From Dactylonectria macrodidyma (lineage: Eukaryota > Ascomycota > Sordariomycetes > Hypocreales > Nectriaceae): a stretch of DNA of 64,000 bases. The notes beneath the pieces are model-generated. The model was not told the origin of the DNA. It saw only the letters and a list, made by a program, of their open reading frames with translations, and searched no databases. This document shows, piece by piece, positions 1-11,183 of the stretch. The number at the start of each line of letters is the position of its first letter. The first letter of the stretch is position 1. The DNA is taken from the NCBI GenBank assembly GCA_020744425.1, contig JAGMUV010000001.1:6448001-6512000 (forward strand). Direction: 5' to 3'. Made by a program: the position numbers and the translations under genes.

Positions 1-929
1 ACCCCGTCTCTAGCATCACAGGTCGCCCGTCCAGAGATAAACATCGAGTGTCTATATGCAACTTCAACCAATCAACATCTGGTCAATTCCATCACCAGCA
101 ATTGGTGACTTAACCAGGGCTGATTCCGTTGCCCACCATTATTCACAGATTCTAAGCGTCATCGTGTATCCCTTTGACTTTGCTAAGGCAACGCTTACGC
201 TAGTAGCGGGGATTTAGACCCAAAAAAAGGAGCGAAAGACGAGGTACATGAGATCTCGCCTATTTCATGTAGCTCCAGAAGCCACAGCTCTACAGTATCT
301 ACATCACAATACATAACCCTTCTTATAATCACATGGCGTATTAAAGCCAATCAGCGTACTGCTGATCTCCCGGGCCTCTGGGCACTATGGGTCAAGGGTT
401 GCCTTACCACAGTCAAAGGGAGAGTTTACGAGTTTTAGTCATACGTGGGTGTACAACGAATGTTCACCAACCAACTACTATAGGACTATACGAATTGATG
501 TTCTTCAATACCCGAATAATCACCACCCCATATCATATTCTCTTATTCCACAGCCATAGAAAGACTAAACGATTACATGTTAAGGTACACCGTGCTGCAG
601 TAGGGGTGTTTCATGTGATGCTACGCAGGTACCGCCTAGACAGATGATGTCACTATGGATAACATCGCGGTCGGCATCAGGCCATCAAATTTTGTAAGAG
701 GAGGGAAATTGACGAGTATAGAAGATCAAACGAAAATGTAGAGAAAATCAATGCGAATAGGATTGTTAAATAACTTGTATGACGCCTGGCAGCTTTCTCT
801 TCCCTGGTGAAAAAGATTATCGATTAAAAGCTCACACGACAGAAAATGAGAGGATGGGAGTTCTGCCATTTTTGACCGCTTTGTGGCTGCACTGCCCGTG
901 ATAGAATGTTGCCTCCTCTCCCTGGGAAC
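1..929. other. No gene recognised
   Basis: Only short open frames are present, without family motifs or plausible exon chains. This is the left edge of the window, so it could be the intergenic region or untranslated end of a neighbouring gene that lies outside. Confidence 0.5.
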
Positions 930-1077
930 TTGTTAGAAGCCGAATAAAATGCTATTTCCCGGGTTAGCGTCGTTACCAAGGCTCCTCAACAACCCCTCAG
1001 TACTTGCTAGAAGCCGAATGAAAGGCTATTGCCCGGGTCCATGTCGTGGGCAAGGCTCCTTTACAGCCCCTGTATAG
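930..1077. repeat. Diverged tandem duplication, two copies of about 74 bp
   Basis: Copy 1 starts at about 930 and copy 2 at about 1004. Both begin TTGYTAGAAGCCGAAT and share the blocks GCTATT, CCCGGGT, AAGGCTCCT and CCCCT in the same order and at nearly the same spacing. Identity is roughly three quarters by eye. The pair ends about 115 bp upstream of the start codon of the Zn2Cys6 gene at 1192, so it may lie in that gene's promoter or 5' untranslated region. Confidence 0.75.
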
Positions 1078-1191
1078 CGATATTTAGTTCTTGCAATATT
1101 TCGGATTATCTCCGTTCGAGCCGAGACCCCTCAATGCCCCGACGCTCTGACGCACTGGGAGAGAGCCATTGTTCCTCACATAACTTCAGCG

Positions 1192-3718
1192 ATGGACAAC
1201 GAAACGAACGTGCAGTCGCCCCAATCAAGTGCCCGACAGCGAAAAAAGATTTTGAACGCGTGAGTTTGACTCCGTCGGTACACTTCGCGATCTGATCTGA
1301 CTGGATTGCAGGTGTATAAGCTGTCGCAATCGCAAGCTTCGGTGCTCAGGGCGGCATCCTTGCGAGAGATGTACTAGCCGCAAAGAGATATGCACGTATG
1401 AAGAAAAAGAGAGAAAGGTAACAGTCTCTGCTGAGTAGGTCTTTGTCTTGAGCCAAGGGGAACAAGATAAAGGTGAATGCTTATGATAATGCAGTTATCT
1501 TGATCAGTTGCGAGCCCGTGTCAAATCACTCGAGACTCAGCTTCAAGCCTCACAAAACCCATGTGCAGACGTCTCTTCACCTAACCAAGATGATGTGAAT
1601 CGACAAAACGTAGCAAGAACTACGCCCGAAACACCCCACGTCAATTTTGAAGAGCCAGCATTGGTATGGACAGCATAATGCATCCACTTTATCTAATGTA
1701 GCGTGACTAAACGGGGAGCTAGCATGCGGCATCAGAGGGCTTGACCAATACTCTGGTGACGTCTGAACCACAGATCAAAGTCCACCGTTACGGCCATGCA
1801 GGTATGCTCTCAACTCAGCTCACTTATTGTCATAACTGACAACTCGAAGCCTACCTTGGCCATAGTTCGACGCTTTGTTTCAGCCGAAACGTGCGCAATC
1901 TCCTTCAACGATCATCACCCATCGCAAACCCTAGTAGTGTATCCGTGGAACGTGAAGACGCATCCTACACAACGCCCTTGCCCCCCATTGCGCTCGATCT
2001 AGCGAGCATCCCCCTTCCCCGACTATCATACGCCGAATATTTGACCAACACCGTGGTCATACACGCTGGCTCTTTGTACTCCCTTTTTGACACTGCAGTG
2101 TTCCTGGAGCGGTTGAGAGAATTCTACGACGAGCGTGCCAGGGGTGGTGCACCTAATGCGAGTCTTTGGCACATCCAGATGCTCCTCATTCTAGGCTTGG
2201 GTAAGTCCATCCTCTCCCGAGAACATTCGCAGTCGGGGCCATCTGGAATGATCTACTTTACCCTCGCTATTGAGGCCATGCCAGATATTCGCAGGCTCTA
2301 TGAAGACCCGCTATTGTCAATCGAGATTCTTTGCTTGGCGACTCTCTTCATGCACGCGACAGATCTACTTCAAGAATCTTACGTCACTGTGAGTTCACCC
2401 AAGACAACCCCAAGTTACCTCTTCATTGATACGGACCTCTCAGATCGGGAAGGCTTTGCGGATTGCTGTTACCAAAATAATGAATGTTCTCATTCCCGAA
2501 ACATTCCAACCGCCAAATGTTGAGTATCAGAGGAGATTGTGGTGGACACTGTACTGCATCGACAGGAAAAGTGCGGCTATGCTGGGCAGCACCTTGATCA
2601 TACGCGACGACGACATTTCAATTCCATTCCCCACTACGAAGGAGGGAGACGAAGTTCAGAATGTCTTTGCCACCCATGTCACTCTCTCATCCCACCTCGG
2701 CAAGATCCTCGACGGTACGTTATAGTCGATTTAACATCCCCAGCGTGGCCGTGCAATGTCAAACTCACACTATAATAGTTATTTATGGAGTGCACAATCA
2801 ACAGCAACGCAATTTTATAGTTGAAGTGAAAGCAATTCTTTCGCGTCTGGCAGATACCTTGGTCGTGCTACGGGAGCACCTGTTCCTAGATCTTCATACG
2901 CCGAGCCAACCACTTTCTCGCGATGCCGCCACTTTACATTTGTTACTTCATCAGGTCTGTGGGCTACCAAGCGTCAAAAGCCATTGACTGACGGCGAGCC
3001 TTGCAGTGTGTTATCCTGACCGTCCGGCCAGTTCTATTCTCCCTCCTAAAGCCTTTGTTGAGTTTGAATTCGGAAGAGTCTAGTCGTCCTTCGTCGTCCT
3101 CAGTTGAGAGTATGTTGAGGATGTGTGTTGAGTCTGCTATCCACATTCTCAAGATTATGTTCACCCTGAAACATCAGACAATGTGTGGTATGTGATTAAG
3201 GCTTCACAAAGTGTGTTCCTTGCTAACTCTCTTTAGATCTCTTCTTACCTTATGACATTGACGCATTGTTCTCCGCTGCCTTTGCACTGATCTTAATCGA
3301 TATTATCAGGCCGGCGAATGAACTTCTTTGGGATCTTCCCCAAGTCATGAATTTGCTCGAGGAATATGTGTCACGGCATATCGCGCCGGCTCAGTCTTAC
3401 AGATCAGATCTGTTACAAGTGCTTGAGCTACACACGAAAATTCGAAGTGTAGGCAACACTTCACTATTACGGATAAGCGATGACATCGAACCTGGGTCAA
3501 TGCTGGATTTGGCTGGGTATGCCATCCTCTGTCCTGCTCCAAATGACACTTCGCCAGATCCAGTGTGGTCGCACGTGCGGCATGACAACGATGGCTCTGC
3601 TCCACCACATCTGGAGACAATAATGACCGTTATTGATGATCTCAATGTGGATGGGGCTGACATGCTTGATGCCGCTATGCTAGACGGAGACTGGATGTGG
3701 GAGGTGGCCAATCTATGA
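1192..3718 (+). CDS. Zn2Cys6 transcription factor with fungal-specific TF domain (possible proline-cluster regulator)
   Basis: A predicted nuclear DNA-binding regulator of 695 residues in nine exons: 1192-1259, 1312-1434, 1495-1663, 1723-1801, 1850-2388, 2444-2714, 2779-2954, 3007-3187 and 3237-3718. All junctions keep phase. The N-terminus has a canonical binuclear zinc cluster, cysteines 24, 27, 34, 40, 43 and 50 (spacing 2-6-5-2-6), which becomes visible only after the first intron is removed. A linker and short coiled coil follow (YLDQLRARVKSLE), then the fungal-specific middle homology region with SSTLCFSRNVR and RRLWWTLYCIDRKSA, as usual in this family. The C-terminus is acidic (DDLNVDGADMLD, ending DGDWMWEVANL), resembling an activation tail. 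Its position beside proline dehydrogenase and P5C dehydrogenase genes suggests a PrnA/Put3-like role, but target genes are inferred from proximity only. The start is the first ATG in frame before the zinc cluster. Confidence 0.88.
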
Positions 3719-4109
3719 GCGTTCTTGTAAAATGTTTGTGATCTAGATTACCGAGACGGGCTTTGTGGAATACACCGATAAATGCCTTAACGGGTGAAGA
3801 AGAATGCTGTGATATGGACACAGGCACAAGATAACCGCAAAATTGTGATAGTATAAACCACATTGAAAGGAAATATTGTCTTGAGGAATATCCGACAGAT
3901 GAGAACCTGGAGTTTTGAAGGACATGACATGCTTTGTATTGAAACGACATGGACGTCTATCAGGAGTCTTTCTTAACACTTGAAAATATTTTCAGCCGTC
4001 ATCTCGGATCAATGCTAGTTATTCACCGCTAGGGGCTGCTTCCGACTGTTGTGCTAATAACTTCGATGGATTCACCTTCTGCTACAGTCATACCCAAAAA
4101 GCCTCGTGA
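3719..4109. other. Convergent intergenic region
   Basis: This lies between the converging 3' ends of the Zn2Cys6 gene and the YCII gene. I see no coding signal or repeat; it presumably holds both 3' untranslated regions. Confidence 0.5.
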
Positions 4110-4757
4110 TCATTTACTCAAGGGTTCGCGAACAGCTGGAACATACTGGAGGAACACGCAAGGTTAGCAAGCACCCTTCGAAGAATTTCTGACAGTAGAA
4201 GACCTATATGCTTACCGGAATTATCTGGACTTTCTCAAGATCCCACACTCCACTGACGGCATAGACATCGTTTCGAATGATTTCACGGACTTGCTCCACA
4301 CTCTCCGCAGTGTAAACAACAACGCTACCTTTGAATAAGGCAGGTTCGCCGTCGACAGGATGCTTTTCGAATATTGCCCCTTTTTGCGCGAGCGAATTAG
4401 CAAACTGGCACGTGGGTGAGGTACTCATGGTTCACTTACCTCCTGCTGGCAATGTTCTAGATGCAATTAAGGGCTTAATGCCCTCGTAGTGATCTCTGAG
4501 AGTCTGGTCAGCTCAGCCATTCCGGGCGATGGGATGGCGCAAATAAGTTGACAACGTAACAGTTGCAAGCAGGTAACTTACCCTTTCACCCTCTTCCTAA
4601 TCTCTAGCACATTCGGATTATCGGGGAGAATAGCAAGCCACTCCTTCTTCCTAGTGCTTGTCACCATCGTGCGCCAGCTATGTCTGTATGCGGCAGATAG
4701 TGGAGCCTGGCTGCGTAGGGCGGGCTGGATAATAGAACGAAGAGCATAGACAGGCAT
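4110..4757 (-). CDS. YCII-related domain protein
   Basis: A small protein of 143 residues in four exons on the minus strand: 4757-4582, 4495-4440, 4379-4216 and 4145-4110. All junctions keep phase. It starts with a basic, Ser/Ala-rich leader that could be a mitochondrial presequence, followed by KEWLAILPDNPNVLEIRK, DHYEGIKPLIAS, FEKHPVDGEPALFKGSVVVY and a closing YVPAVREPL. This is the usual layout of fungal YCII-domain proteins (ferredoxin-like fold, dimeric alpha/beta barrel). The biochemical role of fungal YCII proteins is not established. Family members often sit in small-molecule catabolic clusters, and here the gene lies between a regulator and a RidA gene beside proline catabolism enzymes. 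A TATA-like element lies about 53 bp upstream. Confidence 0.85.
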
Positions 4758-4809
4758 GGTGAATTGACTGGCCTAATCTAACTAAGAGATAGCAACGTGC
4801 GACTCGCTT

Positions 4810-4816
4810 CTTTATA
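4810..4816 (-). promoter_or_regulatory. TATA-like element upstream of the YCII gene
   Basis: TATAAAG read on the minus strand, 53 bp before the ATG at 4757. The position is typical of a fungal core promoter; there is no experimental support. Confidence 0.4.
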
Positions 4817-5034
4817 CCTATTCACCTGGCGAGGCGACGAGAGAAATAGTATGCGGGGTCATAGCTAATAGGTGTGGCAGTACACCACAGTGCATTAAGC
4901 TTCGCCTACCTCACTGGCAGCGATAAGCAACCTGTTCTGCTGGCTGACTTGAGGAGCTACGGTATTTCCCATATTTTATTCTACATATGAAGCTGATACT
5001 CAGTTCATTTGTTTTATCTCACCGCGGGAAATCA

Positions 5035-5051
5035 AATCAAATCAAATCAAC
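5035..5051. repeat. Short AAATC microsatellite
   Basis: About four head-to-tail copies of AAATC in the promoter region of the RidA gene, roughly 200 bp upstream of its likely start codon. The rest of the divergent interval between the YCII and RidA genes (4758-5257) shows no other clear feature. Confidence 0.6.
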
Positions 5052-5257
5052 TACATGAAAAAATGATGATCTTGGCTCAACAGGCAGGCTAGAGTGCTGC
5101 AGAGCCAATCGGAAAGTAGGTCCGTTTAGAAAATGGGTCTAGCGGAAAGCGGTTCCGGTTTGGTACCTCTATAATGCCGCCATTGAGTTCGCACCAAACA
5201 CACTTTATTCGACCTCGATATCGCATCGCCAGCGTTGTGTCTGCATTTAACTCTTTA

Positions 5258-5891
5258 ATGAGCCGCCTCGTTATTCCTCGCACCCTTCCAGGGCTTCGGT
5301 CTGGTATTGCAACACCATGCATCTCTAGGCTGAATGTTCGAGGACGTCAACTAGCCCCCGTCGCCGGGTGTTACCGTATGTTCTCGAAATCTCAACCTCG
5401 CTCAAGGAAGATGGAAACTGTGTTTTCTCCCGATGCGGTGATGCGTAAGTGAATTTTACCCCGTCATTAACCATGGGAATTCACCAACCCATTCTATCTT
5501 AGCTGTTGGACCATACTCTCAGGCAATCAAGGCGAACGGCCTGGTGTTCCTTTCGGGTCAAATTCCCGCAGAACCCAGCGGCAAGCTTATCGAGGGTACC
5601 ATTACTGATAAGGCACACAAGATGTGTCAGAACGCAAGCGCCGTTCTCGAGGCTGCCGGCTCCAGTTTGGACAAGGTGGTAAAGGTCACAGTACGTCGAC
5701 GCCATGCTGAAACGCATTGAAAATATCTTCTGACGGCAATAAAGATTTACTTTCAGGATTTCGGAGACTTTAGAGAAGTTAATGAGGTCTACACTCAATA
5801 TTTTCCTCATAGTCCTGCCCGCACAGCTTCCGAATCTCCGAGATTACCAGCCGGTGCTCCCATTGAGATGGACCTAATTGCCCTGCAATAA
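5258..5891 (+). CDS. RidA/YjgF/Mmf1-family enamine/imine deaminase, probably mitochondrial
   Basis: RidA proteins hydrolyse reactive enamine/imine intermediates released by PLP enzymes. The model has 173 residues in three exons (5258-5444, 5503-5690, 5745-5891), all in phase. Residues 1 to about 50 are Arg/Ser-rich with almost no acidic residues, as expected of a mitochondrial presequence. The core reads VFSPDAV, PVGPYSQAIKANGLVFLSGQ, a central KMCQNASAVLEAAGSSLDKVVKVT, FGDFREVNEVYTQYF and the closing PAGAPIEMDLIAL, in family order. The conserved substrate-binding arginine is present in SPARTAS, although the usual following Ser-Cys is changed to Thr-Ala. An upstream in-frame ATG at 5174 would add 28 residues; I prefer 5258 because the leader then looks like a presequence. 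A link to the imine P5C is speculative. Confidence 0.9.
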
Positions 5892-6155
5892 TGTCTGTAG
5901 AATAGTCTATAGTGCCGATGAAATCATTGGCCGTGCTAAGAATGGAGTTGGCGAAGTGTGGAAGTGAGTGACTGATCTGTGCCAGGAGTAGCTAGAGTTT
6001 AAGATGTCGAATACAACATGAGCTTTTTGGTGTTTTAAAGCTGATTCTCCGCCAGCACCTTCTCCCCTGCAAGCAACATCATCTACCTGAGATTTGGATG
6101 AATAAATAAATCCTTTTTTGTAGCAATCTAGAAGTTTTTGAGCTATGCTGGGACT
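5892..6155. other. Convergent intergenic region
   Basis: Between the 3' ends of the RidA and proline dehydrogenase genes. No coding signal is seen. Confidence 0.4.
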
Positions 6156-7640
6156 CTATCCTATTACACGACGACGGAGTTCCTTTTTCAATGCATCAAC
6201 CATGTGCTGTGTTCGTTCTACAGCCCCACGATTCTCAATGGCCCGGCGATGCAGATATCCCATACATTCCGAAACAGACCCCCATACAATATACTTAAAA
6301 ACACCCGGAGCCGTCGAGCCCCCCGTGGACCTATCAGTGACGCATTGTTTGCAACTGGCGAGCAATTCGCAGCTTAGCTCGTCAGCCATGCCATTGATCT
6401 GGCCACACTCCAAGGTTGTCAAAGGCAGAAGGCCATGGTTGATCCTTTGGCGGTGCATTTCCACGGCCTTTTCAGCACTAGCCTGGTTGTGCGTAGCCAG
6501 GAAAAGAGCAGCAGACGGGAACACGAGCTTTTCAGAGTTCTCAGTCAGGGGAAGTTTTCGAGAAATCATCATTTCGACAATATCGTCGTAAGAGCGGTCA
6601 GTGTCCTCCTTCGTATCGTGGATGAGTGAGCGGACATCGAGCTCGATGTATGCCCCTCGAACAAGCTTGATACCGACTGTCCAGCCCTCCCTCGCGGCAA
6701 GTGTAATGTGCCGAGCAGCATTGTCTCTTGCTCCCTTAAGATACGCTTGGATGGTATTATAAACGAGCGCCTCCCCATTTTGGTTGTACTCCCTCATCAA
6801 TTCAATAACCCAGTCATCAAGACCAGTCTGGAGAATTTGTTGCTCAGCATCGATCCAAAGTCGTGATCCGCGTTGCTTTGTTTCGGTGCAAATCTCAGCC
6901 ATCGCGTCTACGATGACCTGGGGCATTGGTTGGTGTGCTTGCATTGCGTCGAGACAAATTGGTCCAGCACCAGTGAGCCTAAACCTTGCATCAGTCTCTT
7001 GTTACAGCAGAAATACAAACAAGCCGCCAGTATTCGACCTAGTCGAATAATAATATGCTGGGGCTATGGGAATTTGTGCTTACTTGACAGCGAGAAAATC
7101 CCCAGGCTGGAGCATGCGCAATGTATCAAGGGTACTTTGCTTCCATTCTTCTACCATTTTGTAGCAAGCTGGCGCATATTCACTGTCGTCGGAGTATAAC
7201 TCTTCCACATTAGGGTCGAGTATGACCTCTTTGGCATGCCCCAAAATGATACCCTGATAGCCTATTCCCTTTACCTCGGCGATAGACCGAGCAACTTGTT
7301 CCTTGTGTGTACCGGCACAGAAGTGATTGTAGATGGTCCATCGCAACAATCGATTCAAGACGGGATTGCGATCCGGGTTAAACCATATGCTCTTTGCCCT
7401 TGTGACCATGTCAAGAAATTTCAATGATGGCCACATAATCCAGTTTCTCCTCATCATCGAGGTTAATACTAGTGATCGAATCAAGGTCTTGTTGGAGATT
7501 CTCGACAGGGCATTGCCGCTGGGTTTCGCTGCATCCTGCGCCTTTGTGGCAATGCCATTGGTAAGCCGACGATGAAGCCCAGGAGCTGGCGGAGAAAAGG
7601 ATGCCTGGGCCTGTCGACTGGTGATGTTTCTCATATACAT
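6156..7640 (-). CDS. Proline dehydrogenase (FAD-dependent, mitochondrial)
   Basis: This enzyme would oxidise L-proline to delta-1-pyrroline-5-carboxylate, passing electrons through FAD to the respiratory chain. The model has 459 residues in two exons (7640-7084 and 6978-6156). The N-terminus MYMRNITSRQAQASF is basic and Ser/Ala-rich, a plausible mitochondrial signal. The barrel region shows YQGIILGHAKE, LTGAGPICLDAM at the exon junction, RLWIDAEQQ, YNTIQAYLKGA, GIKLVRGAYIE, FLATHNQASAEKAV, LECGQINGMADELS and the C-terminal YIVWGSVSECMGYLHRRAIENRGAVERT, in proline dehydrogenase order, including the paired C-terminal arginines that bind the proline carboxylate. In-frame ATGs at 7634 and 7736 are alternative starts. 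It is divergent from the P5C dehydrogenase gene across a shared promoter of about 500 bp. Confidence 0.92.
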
Positions 7641-8140
7641 AGCGATTCGAAGTCCGGTTCTTGCGAATTGTGTTGCAAAGAGCAGAAATGGTGGTGGTGG
7701 TTGAGAATAGGTACCTGAAGCGAAGAGCCCGTACACCTACTTACGTATGGGAAGCCGCCATAGTTTACCGGCCCAAATATCGTCCTCGATTGGGAATCAT
7801 GGCAAAAGTTACCGGCGGCCGTTACCTTCCGGCTATTGCCTCGTCTCTCGTATCTGCATTGAAGCATCAGGCTCGGGATGAGTTTCCGACCAACGAATCC
7901 GAAATGGCATGCGCGGCTAGAATCGGATGCTTCAAGACAGGGCCGGAGGCTATTCGGTCAGCTCGGAATGAGGGACCGAAAGGTGGCCACGAAGTTTTAG
8001 TTTGATAGCTCTGAAGACGCAATGCTTAAAGGACAAGTTCTCTCTCAGCTACAAAAGATGCATCCACAAAGAACGTGATTCACCCTAACCTTTAATGTTG
8101 AGCCGACTACCTCGTTGCCTTTACTCCGACTAGACTGAAA
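7641..8140. promoter_or_regulatory. Shared divergent promoter of the proline dehydrogenase and P5C dehydrogenase genes
   Basis: About 500 bp separate the two start codons. The interval contains four CCGG tetramers at 7768, 7812, 7829 and 7943, three of them within 65 bp. In Aspergillus nidulans, PrnA binds CCGG-N-CCGG in the prnD-prnB promoter. The exact spacing is not found here, so this is only suggestive of a Zn2Cys6 target region. Confidence 0.4.
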
Positions 8141-9972
8141 ATGATGCGATCATTCAACGCGTCACGAAATGCTCGGGCGACCATTTGCCTGAAGGCTGCG
8201 GCGTCGCTGGGGCAGAGACATCTAACCCTCTTGCATCCTCCAAAGTTCAAGAACGAAGCATTTGTACGGAAACCCCCGTTATCTTTCATTTCTAGGTGAC
8301 CATAATTGTCTAACTAGCTGCGCAGCTCACTTATGCCAAAGGGTCTCCAGAGAGAGCCTCGCTCCGGGATGCTCTGGGTCGGCTCAAAAGCCAGATGCCT
8401 GTCCAGATCCCAATCACGGTCAATGGAACTACGGTATGGACTACCCCCAACTACATGAGACTCTTACTAACCCGTAACAATCCACAGGTAAAATCCAATG
8501 AATTTCGATCGCAAGCGAATCCATCTAAGCACAGCGAATCTGTAGCTCAGTATGCCTGTGCCACTCCGGAGCAGGTCAATGCATCCATTGATGCTGCGTT
8601 GAAGGCCAAGCCTGCTTGGGAGGCTCTCCCTTTCGAAGACCGCGCTGCAATCTTCCTGAGAGCCTCGGAGCTTATTTCTGGTAAATATCGATCCGATATT
8701 GTTGCTTCAACTATGCTTGGCCAAGGCAAGAATATTTGGCAAGCTGAAATCGAGGCTCCTAGCGAAACCGTCGACTTCTTCCGTTATTATGTTCAGGAAG
8801 CCTGGAAGCTTTACTCGTACCAGCCTACAGAGCAGCCAGATGGAAACTGGAACAAAATGGAGTACCGTCCGTTAGAGGGATTCGTTTACTCTATCGCTCC
8901 CTTCAACTTTACTGCTCTTGGCGCGACTCTAATCGGACCGGCTGCTCTGCTTGGTAACGTCGTTATCTGGAAGCCCTCGGCATATGCTATGCATTCCGCC
9001 TACCTTATCCATCAGATCCTTCTGGAGGCTGGACTTCCTAAGGACGTGATCCAATTTCTCCCGGGTGATGCTGAGGAGATTACCAATACCGTCCTCAAGC
9101 GGCCTGAGTTTGCTGGCATCAGCTTTATCGGATCCACTCAAGTCTTCAAGGGAATCCAGAAGAAGATTGGAGATGGCGTGGGTAAGAGTATTTATAACTC
9201 TTACCCTCGAATTGTTGGTGAGACCGGCGGTAAGAACTGGGCCGTCATCCACAACTCAGCCGATATCAAGAGTGCAGCCTTCCAAAGCATCCGTGGAGCT
9301 TTTGAATACCAAGGCCAAAAGTGCTCCGCATTATCTCGAGCATATGTGGCAGAATCTGTCTGGCCAGAATTCAAGAAGCACCTTCAAGAACAACTTTCCA
9401 AGCTCAAGGTTGGCGATGTGGAGCAGTTTGACAACTTTATTACCCCAGTTATTCACGAACCCTCCTTCAATAAGCTAAACAAGGTCATTGAAGACGCTAA
9501 AAGCGACCCCGAACTTGAGCTTATTGCAGGAGGTAAGGCTTCTAAGAAGGATGGCTACTTCGTTCATCCGACGGTCTACGAGACGTCCAACCCGCGGCAT
9601 GACATTATGTCCCGTGAACTATTCGGCCCTATCCTGGGCATCTATGTCTATCCCGATGCTGAGTGGGAGAAGACCCTTGAGATTGTTGATACAACCTCAC
9701 GCTACGGTCTGACTGGTAGCATCTTCGCTATGGATCCATATGCATCACGACAAGCGCAGACAAAGCTTAAGCATGCCGCGGGCATGTTATATATCAACAC
9801 CAAGTGCACTGGATCCGTCGTTGCGCAGCAGCCTTTCGGCGGCAGTCGAGATTCTGGTACGAATGATAAAACCGGCACACTCGCTCATCTTCAACGCTTT
9901 ACCAGCGTCAGGTCGATCAAGGAAGAGTACAATCCTCTAAACGAGATCCAGTACCCGTCTAATGAGGTCTAA
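8141..9972 (+). CDS. Delta-1-pyrroline-5-carboxylate dehydrogenase (mitochondrial)
   Basis: The enzyme would oxidise P5C/glutamate semialdehyde to glutamate with NAD+, the step after proline dehydrogenase. The model has 571 residues in three exons: 8141-8263, 8326-8433 and 8488-9972. The N-terminus MMRSFNASRNARATICLK is a good mitochondrial presequence. The core has LTYAKGSPERASLRDALGRL, EYRPLEGFVYSIAPFNF, the nucleotide-binding GNVVIWKPS, SFIGST, RIVGETGGKN with the general-base glutamate, YQGQKCSALSR with the catalytic cysteine at about residue 356, the ELFGPILGIYVY block, and a C-terminal PFGGSRDSGTNDKTG. The second intron (8434-8487) is exactly 54 nt and open in frame, so its retention would insert 18 residues. 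The family sequence is continuous only when it is removed, and it has good splice sites and a CTAAC branch point. Confidence 0.94.
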
Positions 9973-11109
9973 ATGATCTCGGTAAATGATCTCGGGCAGG
10001 GAACACCTCTTCTATGTTCTGGGCAAAACGCCGTGGAAAGCTAGGTCTGTTGTCGTACAGGATAAGATTGTTGCATCAGGGTCTGTAAAATATGGGCAAA
10101 GCACAATTAAAAGGATTCAAAAGCTCTCTGTGTAGTTTTGATGTGATGACGTCAAAGTATTCAAATGGCCCATCATCCCCACCAGAATTTGGAATGCTCG
10201 TTAGGGACTACCTACGATACAAAGTATATGCCCCCATCCAGCCAAGGTGCTCGTCGTAGGACATAACTGTCGGACTCACGTTCATCTTTCGGCCGTCGAA
10301 ATAATAAATTACATTTGACTTCTTGTCGCCTCTAACGTAGGTCAATTAGTGGTCACATCCTGTCATCCAAAGAATCAATTAGGTGCATGGCGGCCAATAT
10401 CACATATCGCAACGCAGGCGAATAGAGCCACGAGTACCAGATCTACATCACATATCTGTTACTAGAATTACGATATTCACTACAGTCTTCTCCCAGACCC
10501 GTAGATAAAGCTCAAGATCCATGTAATGGGCACTATGTATAATATCGTTGCGTAACAATCTCTTGAGGGGTGTGGGCTTGATGTGACATCATTCAGAATC
10601 ATGAAGCGATGAAGCACCAAGATTACTCATAAGAGAAATAAACAACCTTGGATAAAATTAATAAACGCTCTAACCGCTGAGCATCAGTACAAAGTTCGGG
10701 TCTGGAGACTAACTCTAAAACCATAGCGCATCACGTATCTTAACCACAACTACACCTTTCACATCAAAGGAAAATCCTTGTACTCTCGAAATGACCTGCT
10801 CGTGATTCTCCACACATCTCGGAAGCGTAGATAAGAGCCTCGGGATTGACGTCCGAAATTATGTGGCGCCGCACAGGGCGCTGGTCAGGACCTCCCACTT
10901 CGCGGAACGGACCAGTCGGCTGGTAGCTTTGCATCATTACGACTACGAGTCAGAGTTTCTACTTCGACGTGGGGTTTACCCCAGCTTCCCCATGTTATTC
11001 ATTCTCATGTATCCATTCACACTGTGCTGCCACCTTGCTGAAGACCTTCCATTTGAGGGGTACGAGCTAATGTTAGCACTTCTGGCTAAGATAAGGAAGC
11101 TGAGACGAG
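9973..11109. other. Intergenic region upstream of the amino-acid transporter
   Basis: About 1.1 kb between the P5C dehydrogenase stop codon and the transporter promoter. I see no coding chain, RNA gene or repeat. Confidence 0.45.
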
Positions 11110-11117
11110 TATATAAG
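11110..11117 (+). promoter_or_regulatory. TATA box of the AAAP transporter gene
   Basis: TATATAAG, with its first base 74 bp upstream of the ATG at 11184. Placement and sequence suit a core promoter. Confidence 0.5.
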
Positions 11118-11183
11118 AACGCTCGGCGGACGTTATGGGTAGAGGCTCAGACACAACCCTCTCCACTACTTTCAAACTCCATT

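Noticed and set aside
10863..11183. N-terminal extension of the AAAP transporter by 107 codons
   Set aside because: The translation is not family-like, and a TATA box lies within it 74 bp before the better ATG at 11184.
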